DNA of 64,000 bases from Verrucomicrobiota bacterium (GCA_002862135.1 PKCI01000038.1:1-64000), one strand, 5' to 3'; shown: positions 7,901-16,793, numbered from the stretch's first letter. Notes: generated by a model not told the origin, from the letters alone. Numbers and translations: made by a program.

Positions 7901-10285
7901 ATGAACGTTTCTCTCAAGTGGCTCTCTGATCACGTTGATTTCTCTGAGTATTCGATGGATGAGTTGGATGATCTACTGACCTTCACCGGTATCGAAGTGG
8001 AAGGCATTCAGAGTCTTCCCGACAACTTGGTGGTTGCCGAGGTTCTCTCCTCTGAGAAGCACCCTGATGCTGACAAACTTTCCGTATGCCAGGTCGATGA
8101 TGGTTCCGGAACGCCGCGCCAGATCGTTTGCGGCGCCAGGAATTACAGGGTGGGCGACAAGGTGCCGCTGGCCCGGCCCGGTTGTGTGCTTGACGCTGGT
8201 GACGGCAAAACCTTTGAAATCAGGGAGGGCAAGCTTCGTGGAGTGGAGTCTCTCGGCATGATGTGCGCCGCTTCCGAGATCGGTCTGACCGATGATGCTG
8301 ATGGGCTCATGATCCTGTCTCCCGATCTCAAGTCCGGAACGCCCCTGTCTGAAGTGTATCCGGCAGTCTTTGAACTGGAGATCACCCCGAACCGTCCCGA
8401 CTGCCTTAGTCATCTCGGTGTAGCTCGTGAGCTGGCGGCCCTGGCGAAGAAAGAACTGGCTGGTGCTTCTCACCACGGCGATTCTTCAACGCCGACGCGT
8501 GCAGCGAAAGATAAGGAGATCAAGATTTCGACGGAGTCATGCCCCTATTACACGGCTCGCATTATCCACGGCGTGAAAGTGGGCGAGTCTCCTGCGTGGT
8601 TGAAAGAGAAGCTCGAGTCCATCGGTCTTCGTCCGATCAACAATATCGTCGACATCACCAACTACGTGCTCATGGAAATGGGGCAGCCGCTCCATGCTTT
8701 CGACATGGCCAAGCTAGATGGCGGGATAAACGTGCGCCAGGCCGCGGAAGGCGAAGAGTTCCTCGCCCTCGACGGAGAGACGTATCCGCTGACTGAAGAA
8801 GACATGGTCATCGCTGATAGCTCCAAGGCAGTCGCAATTGGGGGTGTCATGGGCGGAGAAGACTCCGGCGTGACCGAGACGACGACCGATGTCCTGCTTG
8901 AGTCTGCCTACTTCGTGACTTCCAAGATTCGCCGCACGGCGCGTCGCCTCAACCTGCACTCGGATTCCAGCTACCGCTTCGAGCGGGGAGTCGATCCTTA
9001 CCAGGTGAATGGCGCGTCCGACCTGGCTATTAAGCTGATCCTCGAATTGGCTGGCGGAAAGGCCGAAGAAGAAATGGTGACCTGCGGCGAAATTCCGGCG
9101 GCCCCTGCATCGGTAGCTTTGGACAATGACTATTGCCGTTCCGTGATCGGTGCGGAAGTGCCCGATGAAGCGATCGAGGCGATTCTCACTTCACTCGGTT
9201 TGAGCAAAGGCGCTGATGCTTGGGACATTCCAACCTACCGTCTCGACTTGATTCGTCCAATTGATCTCGTCGAGGAAGTGGCTCGCGTTTACGGACTCGA
9301 TAATGTGCCGTCCAACCAGGGCGCCTGGTTTTCGCCGGCCTCCCAGGCGGACCACTACTTTGACTTTGCTTCCGGTATTCAAAGCACGCTGAGCAGTCTC
9401 GGCTTTTTCGAAGCCCGCAATCTAAAGCTGATCTCTGATCAACAGCTAACTGACGATCTGGCGACCTCGCACCGCGGCATGAGTCCGATCCGCCTGAAGA
9501 ATCCGCTCAATGACGAACAGGATTACCTGCGCCCGGGACTGGTGCCCGGCCTTCTTGCAACGGCGTCACGCAACCAGCGTTTCGGTAACGCCGATGTGCG
9601 CTTCTTCGAAATGGGGCGCGTTTTTACCGCGACGCCAAAGGGCGGGGAAGTGGAGCATGAGCATCTTGCTTTGCTCATGACTGGTGAACGCACGGCTCGC
9701 AGTTGGGCCGATGGCAAGCCGTCCAATCTCGACATTCACGATCTCCGTGCTGCCCTCGAAGAGATTTGCCCGAAGGGATTAAACCTGGTTCCGGTCGATG
9801 ACGATCGTATGCTTTGCGCCTGTAGCATTGAGATCGGGCGAGGCAAGAAAGCTACCAAGCTTGGGCTGGCGGGTATTGTGCCTCTGGCTCGCGCCCGTGA
9901 ACTGGATCTTGAAGCTCCGGTGATGGTGGCCGAAATCAATCTCAAGAAGCTGGCTTCAGCGGCTGGTGCCGACCTAAAATATAAAGAGCTTCCCAAGTTC
10001 CCCAGTAGCTCGCGTGACGTCGCCATGCTGGTTTCAGCTGATCTGGCGGCGGGAATAGTGGCGGACTTCTTTGCCAATCATGAGGAGCCTTTGCTCGAAT
10101 CTGTTGAGTTATTCGATGTTTTTCAGGACCCAAGTGGAGAAAAACTGCCCGCCGATAAAAAATCGCTGGCCTACTCTATTTCCTATCGTAGCGGGGATCG
10201 TACGCTCGAAGCAGCCGAGGTTGAGACTGCCCACGCCAAACTTTTAGATTCCCTAAAATCAGGTTTGCACGTAGAGTTTAGGTAA
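7901..10285 (+). CDS. pheT: Phenylalanyl-tRNA synthetase beta subunit
   Basis: 794 aa; N-terminal MNVSLKWLSDHVDF, tRNA-binding domain, B3/B4 region, ITNYVLMEMGQPLHAFD and C-terminal anticodon-binding-like domain. Confidence 0.97.
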   Translation: MNVSLKWLSDHVDFSEYSMDELDDLLTFTGIEVEGIQSLPDNLVVAEVLSSEKHPDADKLSVCQVDDGSGTPRQIVCGARNYRVGDKVPLARPGCVLDAGDGKTFEIREGKLRGVESLGMMCAASEIGLTDDADGLMILSPDLKSGTPLSEVYPAVFELEITPNRPDCLSHLGVARELAALAKKELAGASHHGDSSTPTRAAKDKEIKISTESCPYYTARIIHGVKVGESPAWLKEKLESIGLRPINNIVDITNYVLMEMGQPLHAFDMAKLDGGINVRQAAEGEEFLALDGETYPLTEEDMVIADSSKAVAIGGVMGGEDSGVTETTTDVLLESAYFVTSKIRRTARRLNLHSDSSYRFERGVDPYQVNGASDLAIKLILELAGGKAEEEMVTCGEIPAAPASVALDNDYCRSVIGAEVPDEAIEAILTSLGLSKGADAWDIPTYRLDLIRPIDLVEEVARVYGLDNVPSNQGAWFSPASQADHYFDFASGIQSTLSSLGFFEARNLKLISDQQLTDDLATSHRGMSPIRLKNPLNDEQDYLRPGLVPGLLATASRNQRFGNADVRFFEMGRVFTATPKGGEVEHEHLALLMTGERTARSWADGKPSNLDIHDLRAALEEICPKGLNLVPVDDDRMLCACSIEIGRGKKATKLGLAGIVPLARARELDLEAPVMVAEINLKKLASAAGADLKYKELPKFPSSSRDVAMLVSADLAAGIVADFFANHEEPLLESVELFDVFQDPSGEKLPADKKSLAYSISYRSGDRTLEAAEVETAHAKLLDSLKSGLHVEFR

Positions 10286-10330
10286 GTGACAAACAGAGAG
10301 AATTTACTGATTTTCCTGCTGTGCACGCCC

Positions 10331-10536
10331 TTGACCGATCATAATAAGTCCGGACCGTTAATACGTTAATGGGAGCTAAGCGAATCTTCGGCTGTCAGGC
10401 CTTCACTGGAAGGCAAAAGTCGATGAGCGGCACCCAACCTGTAGAGAGACGGGAACGTGACTTCACCATCGGCGACGGCACAAGTGGGTCTCCAAAGCGC
10501 TCCGATCCTGCCAATAGAGATTCGGGGCGCTTTTTT
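10331..10536 (+). ncRNA. Candidate structured RNA (6S-like RNA or cis-regulatory leader/attenuator) ending in an intrinsic terminator
   Basis: Intergenic block between pheT and the fatty-acid-like operon with a perfect hairpin GCCTTC-ACTG-GAAGGC, a longer-range pairing ACCCaACCTGT...ACAAGTGGGT, possible closing GGAG/CTCC, and the terminator AAAGCGCtCCGA...TCGGgGCGCTTTTTT. Family not proven; 5' end is a guess. Confidence 0.45.
10494..10536 (+). terminator. Rho-independent terminator 53 nt upstream of ORF 10589
   Basis: AAAGCGCTCCGA-tcctgccaatagagat-TCGGGGCGCTTTTTTG; about 12 bp stem followed by T6. Confidence 0.85.
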
Positions 10537-10588
10537 GTTTCGCAATTGAACTATCTTCAGCGATGGTCTACCTACTTGGCCTCGTATC

Positions 10589-10846
10589 ATGTCTGAAGTC
10601 TTATCAGGGAAAGTCGCTAACATCTCCGGTGGAACCCGTGGAATCGGATCTGCCATGGGCATGAGGCTGAAGCACTTTCCTAAGTGTGAACACCTGCTTG
10701 AAAAATATGAGGAGCGAACTCCCCTCGGGGCAACGCTCACGCCTGAGCAGGTTGCCGATGCGATCTACCTCCTGTGCCTCTCCGAGTCGAGCATGGTAGC
10801 GGGGCCCACCCTGTTTGTTGACAGTGGTTACGCTATTTCCGGATGA
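10589..10846 (+). pseudogene. Internally deleted FabL-like enoyl-ACP reductase (SDR) remnant
   Basis: 85 aa joining an SDR N-terminus (SGKVANISGGTRGIGSAMGMRL) directly to a FabL-type C-terminus (LKHFPKCEHLLEKYEERTPLGATLTPEQVADAIYLLCLSESSMVAGPTLFVDSGYAISG). The middle ~170 aa, including the catalytic region, is missing. Reading frame is intact; 4-nt overlap with fabG. Confidence 0.75.
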
Positions 10847-11607
10847 GTGATTCCATTTCCCAACCTGATCCTGGCCTGGCCGGAAAGAATGCGATCGTCA
10901 CGGGCGGAAGCCGCGGTATCGGGCGGGCTATTGTCGAGCGCCTCGCTGCATCCGGTATGGATGTGACCTTCACATACGTGAGCAACGAAGCGGCTGCGAA
11001 AGGGGTGGTTGATGAGAACCCGGATTTAGCGATTACACCGATGAGAGTGGATGTCCGCGATTCGGCAGCGGCCCGGGCTTGTGTCGAGGCAATGGTAGAA
11101 CGGGTTGGGTCAATCGATGTGCTGGTGAATAACGCCGGTGTGATTCGCGACAATCTACTGCCGATGCTAGAGGACGACGATCTTACGACCGTTTTTGAGA
11201 CCAATATCGAAGGAGTCTTTAATTTTTGCCGTGCGGCCGTGCCTTACATGATGTCGAAGCGCTCCGGGCGAATCATCAACATCAGCTCTGTATCCGGAGA
11301 GAAAGGGGGACGGGGACAGACAAACTACGCAGCCAGCAAGGGTGCGGTTAATGCCTTTACCAAGTCTCTGGCCGTCGAGGTGGGTCGCCGTAAGATTCTC
11401 GTCAATGCGGTAGCTCCGGGAGTCATCGAAACAGAAATGTCTGAACAGGTGCGTGACCTGGCGGGTGATGAAATCACTTCCAATATCGTTCTGAAACGTT
11501 ATGGTCTACCGTCTGAAATTGCGAACGCTGTCTGGTTTCTCAGTTCCGACCTGGCTTCATACATCACGGGTCAGGTACTGAGCGTTGACGGCGGCTTCAA
11601 GTTTTAA
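10843..11607 (+). CDS. fabG: 3-oxoacyl-ACP reductase, FabG-like SDR
   Basis: GKNAIVTGGSRGIGRAIVERL, LVNNAGVIRDNLL, INISSVSGEKGGRGQTNYAASKGAVNAFTKSLAVEVGRRKILVNAVAPGVIETEM. Confidence 0.93.
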   Translation: MSDSISQPDPGLAGKNAIVTGGSRGIGRAIVERLAASGMDVTFTYVSNEAAAKGVVDENPDLAITPMRVDVRDSAAARACVEAMVERVGSIDVLVNNAGVIRDNLLPMLEDDDLTTVFETNIEGVFNFCRAAVPYMMSKRSGRIINISSVSGEKGGRGQTNYAASKGAVNAFTKSLAVEVGRRKILVNAVAPGVIETEMSEQVRDLAGDEITSNIVLKRYGLPSEIANAVWFLSSDLASYITGQVLSVDGGFKF

Positions 11608-11611
11608 AAAT

Positions 11612-12022
11612 ATGAGCACAGAAATTAGTCAGGAAGATATCAATGCGATCTACCCACAGGTAGCCGAAATTGTCGCAGATGCCCTCGGTTGTGACGAGGA
11701 CGAGGTGAAGCCCGATTCCTCTCTTATTGGGGATTTAGATGCTGAGTCAATCGACTTTCTTGATATCGTTTTTCGCCTCGAGCAGGAGTTCAAAGTCAAG
11801 ATTCCTCGTGGAAAAGCGATGGAGGAAGCTCGCGGTGAGCTGAGCGAAGAGGAGTTTGAACAGGGGGGAGTTGTAACCCCGGCTGGGCTCGAGAAAATCA
11901 AAGCCTACTTAACCGAGATACCTGTTGAAAGAATCTCGGATCCTCTCAAATCAGCTGAAATCCCCAAGCTTTTCACGACCGAAACCTTCTGCAAGATGGT
12001 GCTTCGTGAAACTAAGGGGTGA
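11612..12022 (+). CDS. Acyl carrier protein with C-terminal extension
   Basis: LGCDEDEVKPDSSLIGDLDAESIDFLDIVFRLEQEFKVKIP: ACP fold with ESID in place of DSLD; about 55 extra C-terminal residues. Start re-placed to MSTEIS at 11612. Confidence 0.88.
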   Translation: MSTEISQEDINAIYPQVAEIVADALGCDEDEVKPDSSLIGDLDAESIDFLDIVFRLEQEFKVKIPRGKAMEEARGELSEEEFEQGGVVTPAGLEKIKAYLTEIPVERISDPLKSAEIPKLFTTETFCKMVLRETKG

Positions 12023-12079
12023 TCACTTTTTCCCTCGGTTGGGTAACCGCGGAGATCTGGCTCCTTATGTGTTGTCTGA

Positions 12080-12907
12080 ATGAGTGAGCACTTCCGAGCC
12101 TTTTCCTTCGTCGATCGCATTGTCAGCGATGAACCGGGCACGGGAATTGTCGGGGAGTATCATATCCCTGATACACTGGAGAATTTTTCTCTCTCTCTTG
12201 TGGCCGAGTCGATCGGGCAGTGCGCCGCTATGTCTTCGATGGCGTCAGTAGATTTTTGCTTTCGTCCTGTGGCGGGCATTGCAGGAGAGGTGAGATTCTG
12301 TGGTAGAGTCAACCCTGGTGACACCTTGCAGTTGCATGCTGAGTTGGTAAAGTCTGACCGAGAAGCTGTTGGCTACCATGGAAAAGCCCTTGTTGATGGG
12401 GAGCCAGTCGTGAAGCTTTTAAATTGTCTCGGGCCAATGGTTCCGATAGATGACTTCGATGATGCGGAAGCGGTGCGGGCGCGTTATAAACTGCTCCAGG
12501 AAAGGGGAGCAGAACCGGATGCATTCACAGGGGTGCCGGTGATCGACTTCGAAATCTCTCGATTGGTATCGGGAAGTGAACTAGAGGGGCGGTTCGTAAT
12601 TCCTGTTGAGGCTGCTTTTTTTGGAGATCATTTTGCAAGACGCCCCGTATTTCCCGGAACCCTCTTGATGGACTTAAACCTCCGTTTTCTCTCCAGCCTG
12701 ATCGATACGCTGGATGGTGGCCCGTGGGGGGTCGAGGGTATGCGGGACGTCAAGTTGCGCTCCTTCATGCCGCCGGGAGAAGAGCTGAGCCTGTATGGCA
12801 AACTGGAGAATATTGAAGGTGACCGAGCTACGATTCTCGTGCAGAGTCGTCGTGGAAAGCGATTGAACAGCAGTGCTCGGGTGCAGCTGAGTCGGACACC
12901 GAAATGA
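12080..12907 (+). CDS. Tandem hotdog (FabA/FabZ-like) dehydratase
   Basis: Two hotdog halves; the second has FFGDHFARRPVFPGTLLMD, matching the HFxxRPxxPG active-site region. Overlaps the next ketosynthase by 4 nt. Confidence 0.82.
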   Translation: MSEHFRAFSFVDRIVSDEPGTGIVGEYHIPDTLENFSLSLVAESIGQCAAMSSMASVDFCFRPVAGIAGEVRFCGRVNPGDTLQLHAELVKSDREAVGYHGKALVDGEPVVKLLNCLGPMVPIDDFDDAEAVRARYKLLQERGAEPDAFTGVPVIDFEISRLVSGSELEGRFVIPVEAAFFGDHFARRPVFPGTLLMDLNLRFLSSLIDTLDGGPWGVEGMRDVKLRSFMPPGEELSLYGKLENIEGDRATILVQSRRGKRLNSSARVQLSRTPK

Positions 12908-14205
12908 GTTTGATTGATAAACGCCGCATTGCCGTAACCGGAATTGGACTAGTGACTCCGGTGGGGAATGATCGAGAATCGACCTGGGAAGCCCTCCTGG
13001 CCGGAAGGAGCGGTGGAGCGCAGATTGAGAACTTTGATGCCAGCGGTTTTTCGACTACGATCGGCGCCGAAGTAAAAGGCTTCGAACGTGAAAACGCCGC
13101 GCCCTGTCGAAAGTTGTTGAAGGGTGCTTCTCGGGCTGATGGATTTGCGCTGGCAGCAGCGAACGAAGCCCTCTCTGATGCCGGGATCGCTCCCACTGAT
13201 GAGGACTCACACCGATGGGGGCTGGCAGTCGGAGCCGGTATGATGACAGTGGACTACGACGATCTCAAGGTGGTCTATGATTACGCGACCGAGGAAGGAG
13301 AGTTTCAACCGAACGGATTGCTGAGGCAGGATTATCCGGCTGACCCGATCAGCTTCTGCCGCTGGCAATCCAACTCCGGATTGAGCATGTTGACAAAAGC
13401 ATTCGGGATTCGAGGATACGCTACCTCAGTTCACACTGCTTGCGCTTCTGGCGGTCAGGCGATTGGATCTGCCCTAAAGGCTTTGAGACGAGGGCAGTGT
13501 GACAGGGTTCTTGCTGGCGGTTTCGATTCCATGTTAAATCCAGTCGGGATTTCCGGATTCTGCCTGCTTGGAGCTCTCTCTACCGACAATGATAACCCGG
13601 CTGGCGCAAGCCGGCCGTTTGATGAGACTCGAAATGGATTCTTGTTAGGAGAAGGTGCTGGATTTCTGGTTCTGGAGGACTGGGATGCTGCAATAGAGCG
13701 TGAAGCAAAAATATATGCGGAGCTGGGCGGAGATGGTAACTCACTTAGTTGCTATCGCATAACTGATTCACCACCAGATGGCAATGGCCCTATCCAGGCG
13801 ATCGAGCAAGCCCTGGCAGATGCCGGGATCAGCGCTGGTGAGATTGATTATGTGAATGCTCATGGCACGTCTACCCAGATGAATGACCGCAGCGAATGTG
13901 CCGCTTTGAAAGCTGTTTTCGGAGATCGAGTTAATGATGTGAGTGTGAGTTCTACAAAGAGTTGTATGGGGCACTTAATTGCTGCCGCAGGAGCTGTAGA
14001 GGCGGCTGTCTGTTGCCTTGCGATTCGCGACAGCACTGCACCGGTGAATGCTAATCATCAGAATCCTGATCCCAACTGTGATGTGAATCTGGTCATTGGG
14101 GAATCGAGGGCACTTGAAATTCGCGCGGCCCTCTCGAATTCACTCGGCTTTGGAGGATCAAACAGTTCGCTGGTATTTCTCAATCCGGAAAGGGGACAAC
14201 TATGA
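12904..14205 (+). CDS. Beta-ketoacyl-ACP synthase, KAS II/FabF-like
   Basis: VTGIGLVTPVGN; Cys in VHTACASGGQAIGSAL; His in VNAHGTSTQMND; KSCMGHLIAAAG. Confidence 0.93.
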   Translation: MSLIDKRRIAVTGIGLVTPVGNDRESTWEALLAGRSGGAQIENFDASGFSTTIGAEVKGFERENAAPCRKLLKGASRADGFALAAANEALSDAGIAPTDEDSHRWGLAVGAGMMTVDYDDLKVVYDYATEEGEFQPNGLLRQDYPADPISFCRWQSNSGLSMLTKAFGIRGYATSVHTACASGGQAIGSALKALRRGQCDRVLAGGFDSMLNPVGISGFCLLGALSTDNDNPAGASRPFDETRNGFLLGEGAGFLVLEDWDAAIEREAKIYAELGGDGNSLSCYRITDSPPDGNGPIQAIEQALADAGISAGEIDYVNAHGTSTQMNDRSECAALKAVFGDRVNDVSVSSTKSCMGHLIAAAGAVEAAVCCLAIRDSTAPVNANHQNPDPNCDVNLVIGESRALEIRAALSNSLGFGGSNSSLVFLNPERGQL

Positions 14206-15512
14206 AGAACGCCCCCGGTAAAATTGTTTTCACGGGAAGCGGGATTGTTTGTGGATCCGGTTCAAGCGTTGCAGAGGTTTGGGAAAATCTCGCTGCCGGG
14301 AAAACTTCAATCGCAGAGTTTCACTGGGAGCGCGGCCGAGTTCGCCGATATGAATGGGGCAATGAGGGTTGGCCTTGCAGGGTGGCTTCCGAGGTAAAGG
14401 AAGATAATCGGACGCTGGTTCCAGATCGTAAGCTGCACAAGACGATTTCACGTAAGGACATGTATGGGATCTACGCGGCTGAGCAGGCAATCGAAGATTC
14501 GGGTGTCTTGAAGTGTCGAGACAATATGGATGCGGCAAGTCGAGAAGCATTCAATGATCGCACAGGACTGATAGTTGGGTCAGGCGGCGGGAACTATCAG
14601 GACAACTACGACTTCTTTCCCCTGATATATGAGGCGAACGAGGAAATGCCGGGATTTGGAAGGGAATTGAATAACCGCGTTACTCCAATGTGGTTGTTGC
14701 GTATTCTCCCAAACAATGTGTTGTGTCACGTTGGTATCCGAGGGCAACTCAAAGGAACAAATGCCTGCATCACGAATCAATGTGCGAGCAGTCCGATGGC
14801 GGTGGCAGAAGCCGCCTCCGCGATCTGGAATCAAGAGGCTGACCGTATCGTGGCGGTGGGTCATGATTCCGTTTTGGAGCCTGAGCATATGCTGTATTAC
14901 CACAACCTTGGCCTTCTTTCCAAAGAGGTGCCGAAGCCTTTTGATGCTGCACGCTCCGGAACCGTTTTTGGAGAAGGAGGTGGTGCTGTAGTTATGGAAA
15001 GAGAAGAAGAGGCTCTTTCCCGCGGAGCCTCAATTCTTGGAGAGTTCCTTGGATTCGGTTCTACCTGTGAAGCAAGAGGGACAACGGACCTTGATCCAAC
15101 TGGTGACGGAGTGATGCGGGCAATCAAGCAGGCTCTCGATGATGCTGAGTTGAAACCGGAGGATGTGGGGATGATCTGCGCCCACGGCAACGGGACAAGA
15201 GCGTCTGATTTGACTGAGGGGCTGGGGATTCAGTCAGTTTTTGGTAGTGATATCCCTCCGGTGACTGCTTTCAAGTGGGCATACGGTCACTTGATTGGGG
15301 CTGCAGGTATTGTTGATTTGGTGATGACGCTGGAAGTATTAAAACGAGGTAGAGTCCCCGCTATCTCATCCTTGAATAAAGTTGATGATCAGTTGGTGGG
15401 TTTCCCGGCGCAGCTCAAGTCATTGGCTCCGAGAAGTGATGTAGCCCTCGTGATTTGTCGTGCGTTTGGTGGATTGAACATCGTACTGGCAGTTCGTGGT
15501 CTTTTGGGTTAG
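14202..15512 (+). CDS. Second beta-ketoacyl synthase
   Basis: GSGIVCGSGSSVAEVW; Cys in NACITNQCASSPMAVAEA; ICAHGNGTRASD; FKWAYGHLIGAAG. All three active-site residues appear retained. Confidence 0.9.
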   Translation: MKNAPGKIVFTGSGIVCGSGSSVAEVWENLAAGKTSIAEFHWERGRVRRYEWGNEGWPCRVASEVKEDNRTLVPDRKLHKTISRKDMYGIYAAEQAIEDSGVLKCRDNMDAASREAFNDRTGLIVGSGGGNYQDNYDFFPLIYEANEEMPGFGRELNNRVTPMWLLRILPNNVLCHVGIRGQLKGTNACITNQCASSPMAVAEAASAIWNQEADRIVAVGHDSVLEPEHMLYYHNLGLLSKEVPKPFDAARSGTVFGEGGGAVVMEREEEALSRGASILGEFLGFGSTCEARGTTDLDPTGDGVMRAIKQALDDAELKPEDVGMICAHGNGTRASDLTEGLGIQSVFGSDIPPVTAFKWAYGHLIGAAGIVDLVMTLEVLKRGRVPAISSLNKVDDQLVGFPAQLKSLAPRSDVALVICRAFGGLNIVLAVRGLLG

Positions 15513-15551
15513 TGGGGGACTGCACCTGTTCGGTGAAAAGATCTGGTAGAG

Positions 15552-16793
15552 ATGCGTCAGGGAATTGATACCGTTGAGATCTCGAGGATAGAGAAACTAT
15601 TAAGTGATCTCGACGAGGAAGGGCTTCGCCGGTTCTTTTCTGAATACGAACTTTCAGAAGCCGGCAACGGGAAAGGGCGAGCTCAGCGCCTCGCGGCAAG
15701 ATTTGCGGCCAAGGAAGCCTGCTGCAAATTGTTTCCGAAGGAGATTTGTTTCGGGAAAATCGAGCCGGTCGATTTTGCTGTTGAGCGAAGTGGTTATGGC
15801 GATCCGAAAGTTATCCCGAGCGAAGTAGCGCGTGCGGTCATGAATCATCATCGAGTAGGAGATATCCAGCTTTCGATGACTCACACAGATATAAGTGCGA
15901 CTGCAATTGCTTCGGCTGTTCCTGCCCCGATTTTAGTCCCATGGTATGGGAGGTTAGCTTACCGGATAATTCCACTTCGTCGCTCTGTGGTGATGCACAA
16001 TTTGAAGCTCGTATTTGGAAAGACGCTTACGCCAGATCAGATCGAAGATATGGCCAAGGCGTTTTATGCTCATCACTTAAAGAGCCTTGGTGAGGTGATG
16101 AAACTTCCGTTCCTAACAGAGAAACAAAAGTCGCAGTTGGTGGAGGTGCGAGGCGGCGAGAACTTGACCAGTGCTCTCGAGGAGGGTAACGGGGTTCTCT
16201 TGCTTACGGGGCATTTCGGGAACTGGGAGCTTTCCACAGTCGTGGGATTGAAACAGTTCAGCGAGTTCTCCGGGCGCTTTCACTTCATTCGTCGACCATT
16301 GAAACCGAAGTGGGTGAATAACTGGGTTATGGGACGCTTTCGGAAAGCTGGCTTCGGAACGCTGGAAAAGGAGGGGTCACTTGATGAAATCCTCGATCTC
16401 CTGGACCAGAACCACATCGTCGTCTCGGTCTTTGATCAGTATACAATCTTAAAATACGGTGTTGTCTCTCAGTTTTTCGGCAGGGCTGCGAGAACGTTCA
16501 AGAGTCTGGCGATGTTGGCTCAATGCACAAATGCGGTTGTGGTTCCTGCCTCCAGCTGGCGCGAACCTAACGGCACCCATGTAGTGCAGTTTGAACCGCG
16601 TATAGAGGTCGCAAAGAAAGGGCGAAGTCGCGACAATGTTTTGACCAACACTCGACGATTTAACGAAGCGTTGGAGAGAATTATTTTGCGGCATCCTGAG
16701 CAGTGGATCTGGATGCACAAGCGTTGGAAGAACGAAGGAGACGACCTGACTGTCGACAGGAAGCGGGCAACACGGGATTCCTCAGCTGCCTGA
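15552..16793 (+). CDS. Fusion: AcpS-type 4'-phosphopantetheinyl transferase + LpxL/HtrB-type acyltransferase
   Basis: N-term MRQGIDTVEISRIEKLLSDL...RLAARFAAKEACCKLF...DIQLSMTHTDISATAIA (AcpS). From about aa 128 YGRLAYRIIPLRRSVVMHNLKLVFG...LLTGHFGNWELSTVVG (lauroyl acyltransferase HFGNWE motif). Confidence 0.88.
   Translation: MRQGIDTVEISRIEKLLSDLDEEGLRRFFSEYELSEAGNGKGRAQRLAARFAAKEACCKLFPKEICFGKIEPVDFAVERSGYGDPKVIPSEVARAVMNHHRVGDIQLSMTHTDISATAIASAVPAPILVPWYGRLAYRIIPLRRSVVMHNLKLVFGKTLTPDQIEDMAKAFYAHHLKSLGEVMKLPFLTEKQKSQLVEVRGGENLTSALEEGNGVLLLTGHFGNWELSTVVGLKQFSEFSGRFHFIRRPLKPKWVNNWVMGRFRKAGFGTLEKEGSLDEILDLLDQNHIVVSVFDQYTILKYGVVSQFFGRAARTFKSLAMLAQCTNAVVVPASSWREPNGTHVVQFEPRIEVAKKGRSRDNVLTNTRRFNEALERIILRHPEQWIWMHKRWKNEGDDLTVDRKRATRDSSAA

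Noticed and set aside
10369-10596. ORF 10369..10596 (+, 75 aa) in the intergenic region after pheT
   Set aside because: Overlaps the hairpins and terminator, has low-complexity basic composition and no recognisable domain; better explained as structured RNA/terminator.
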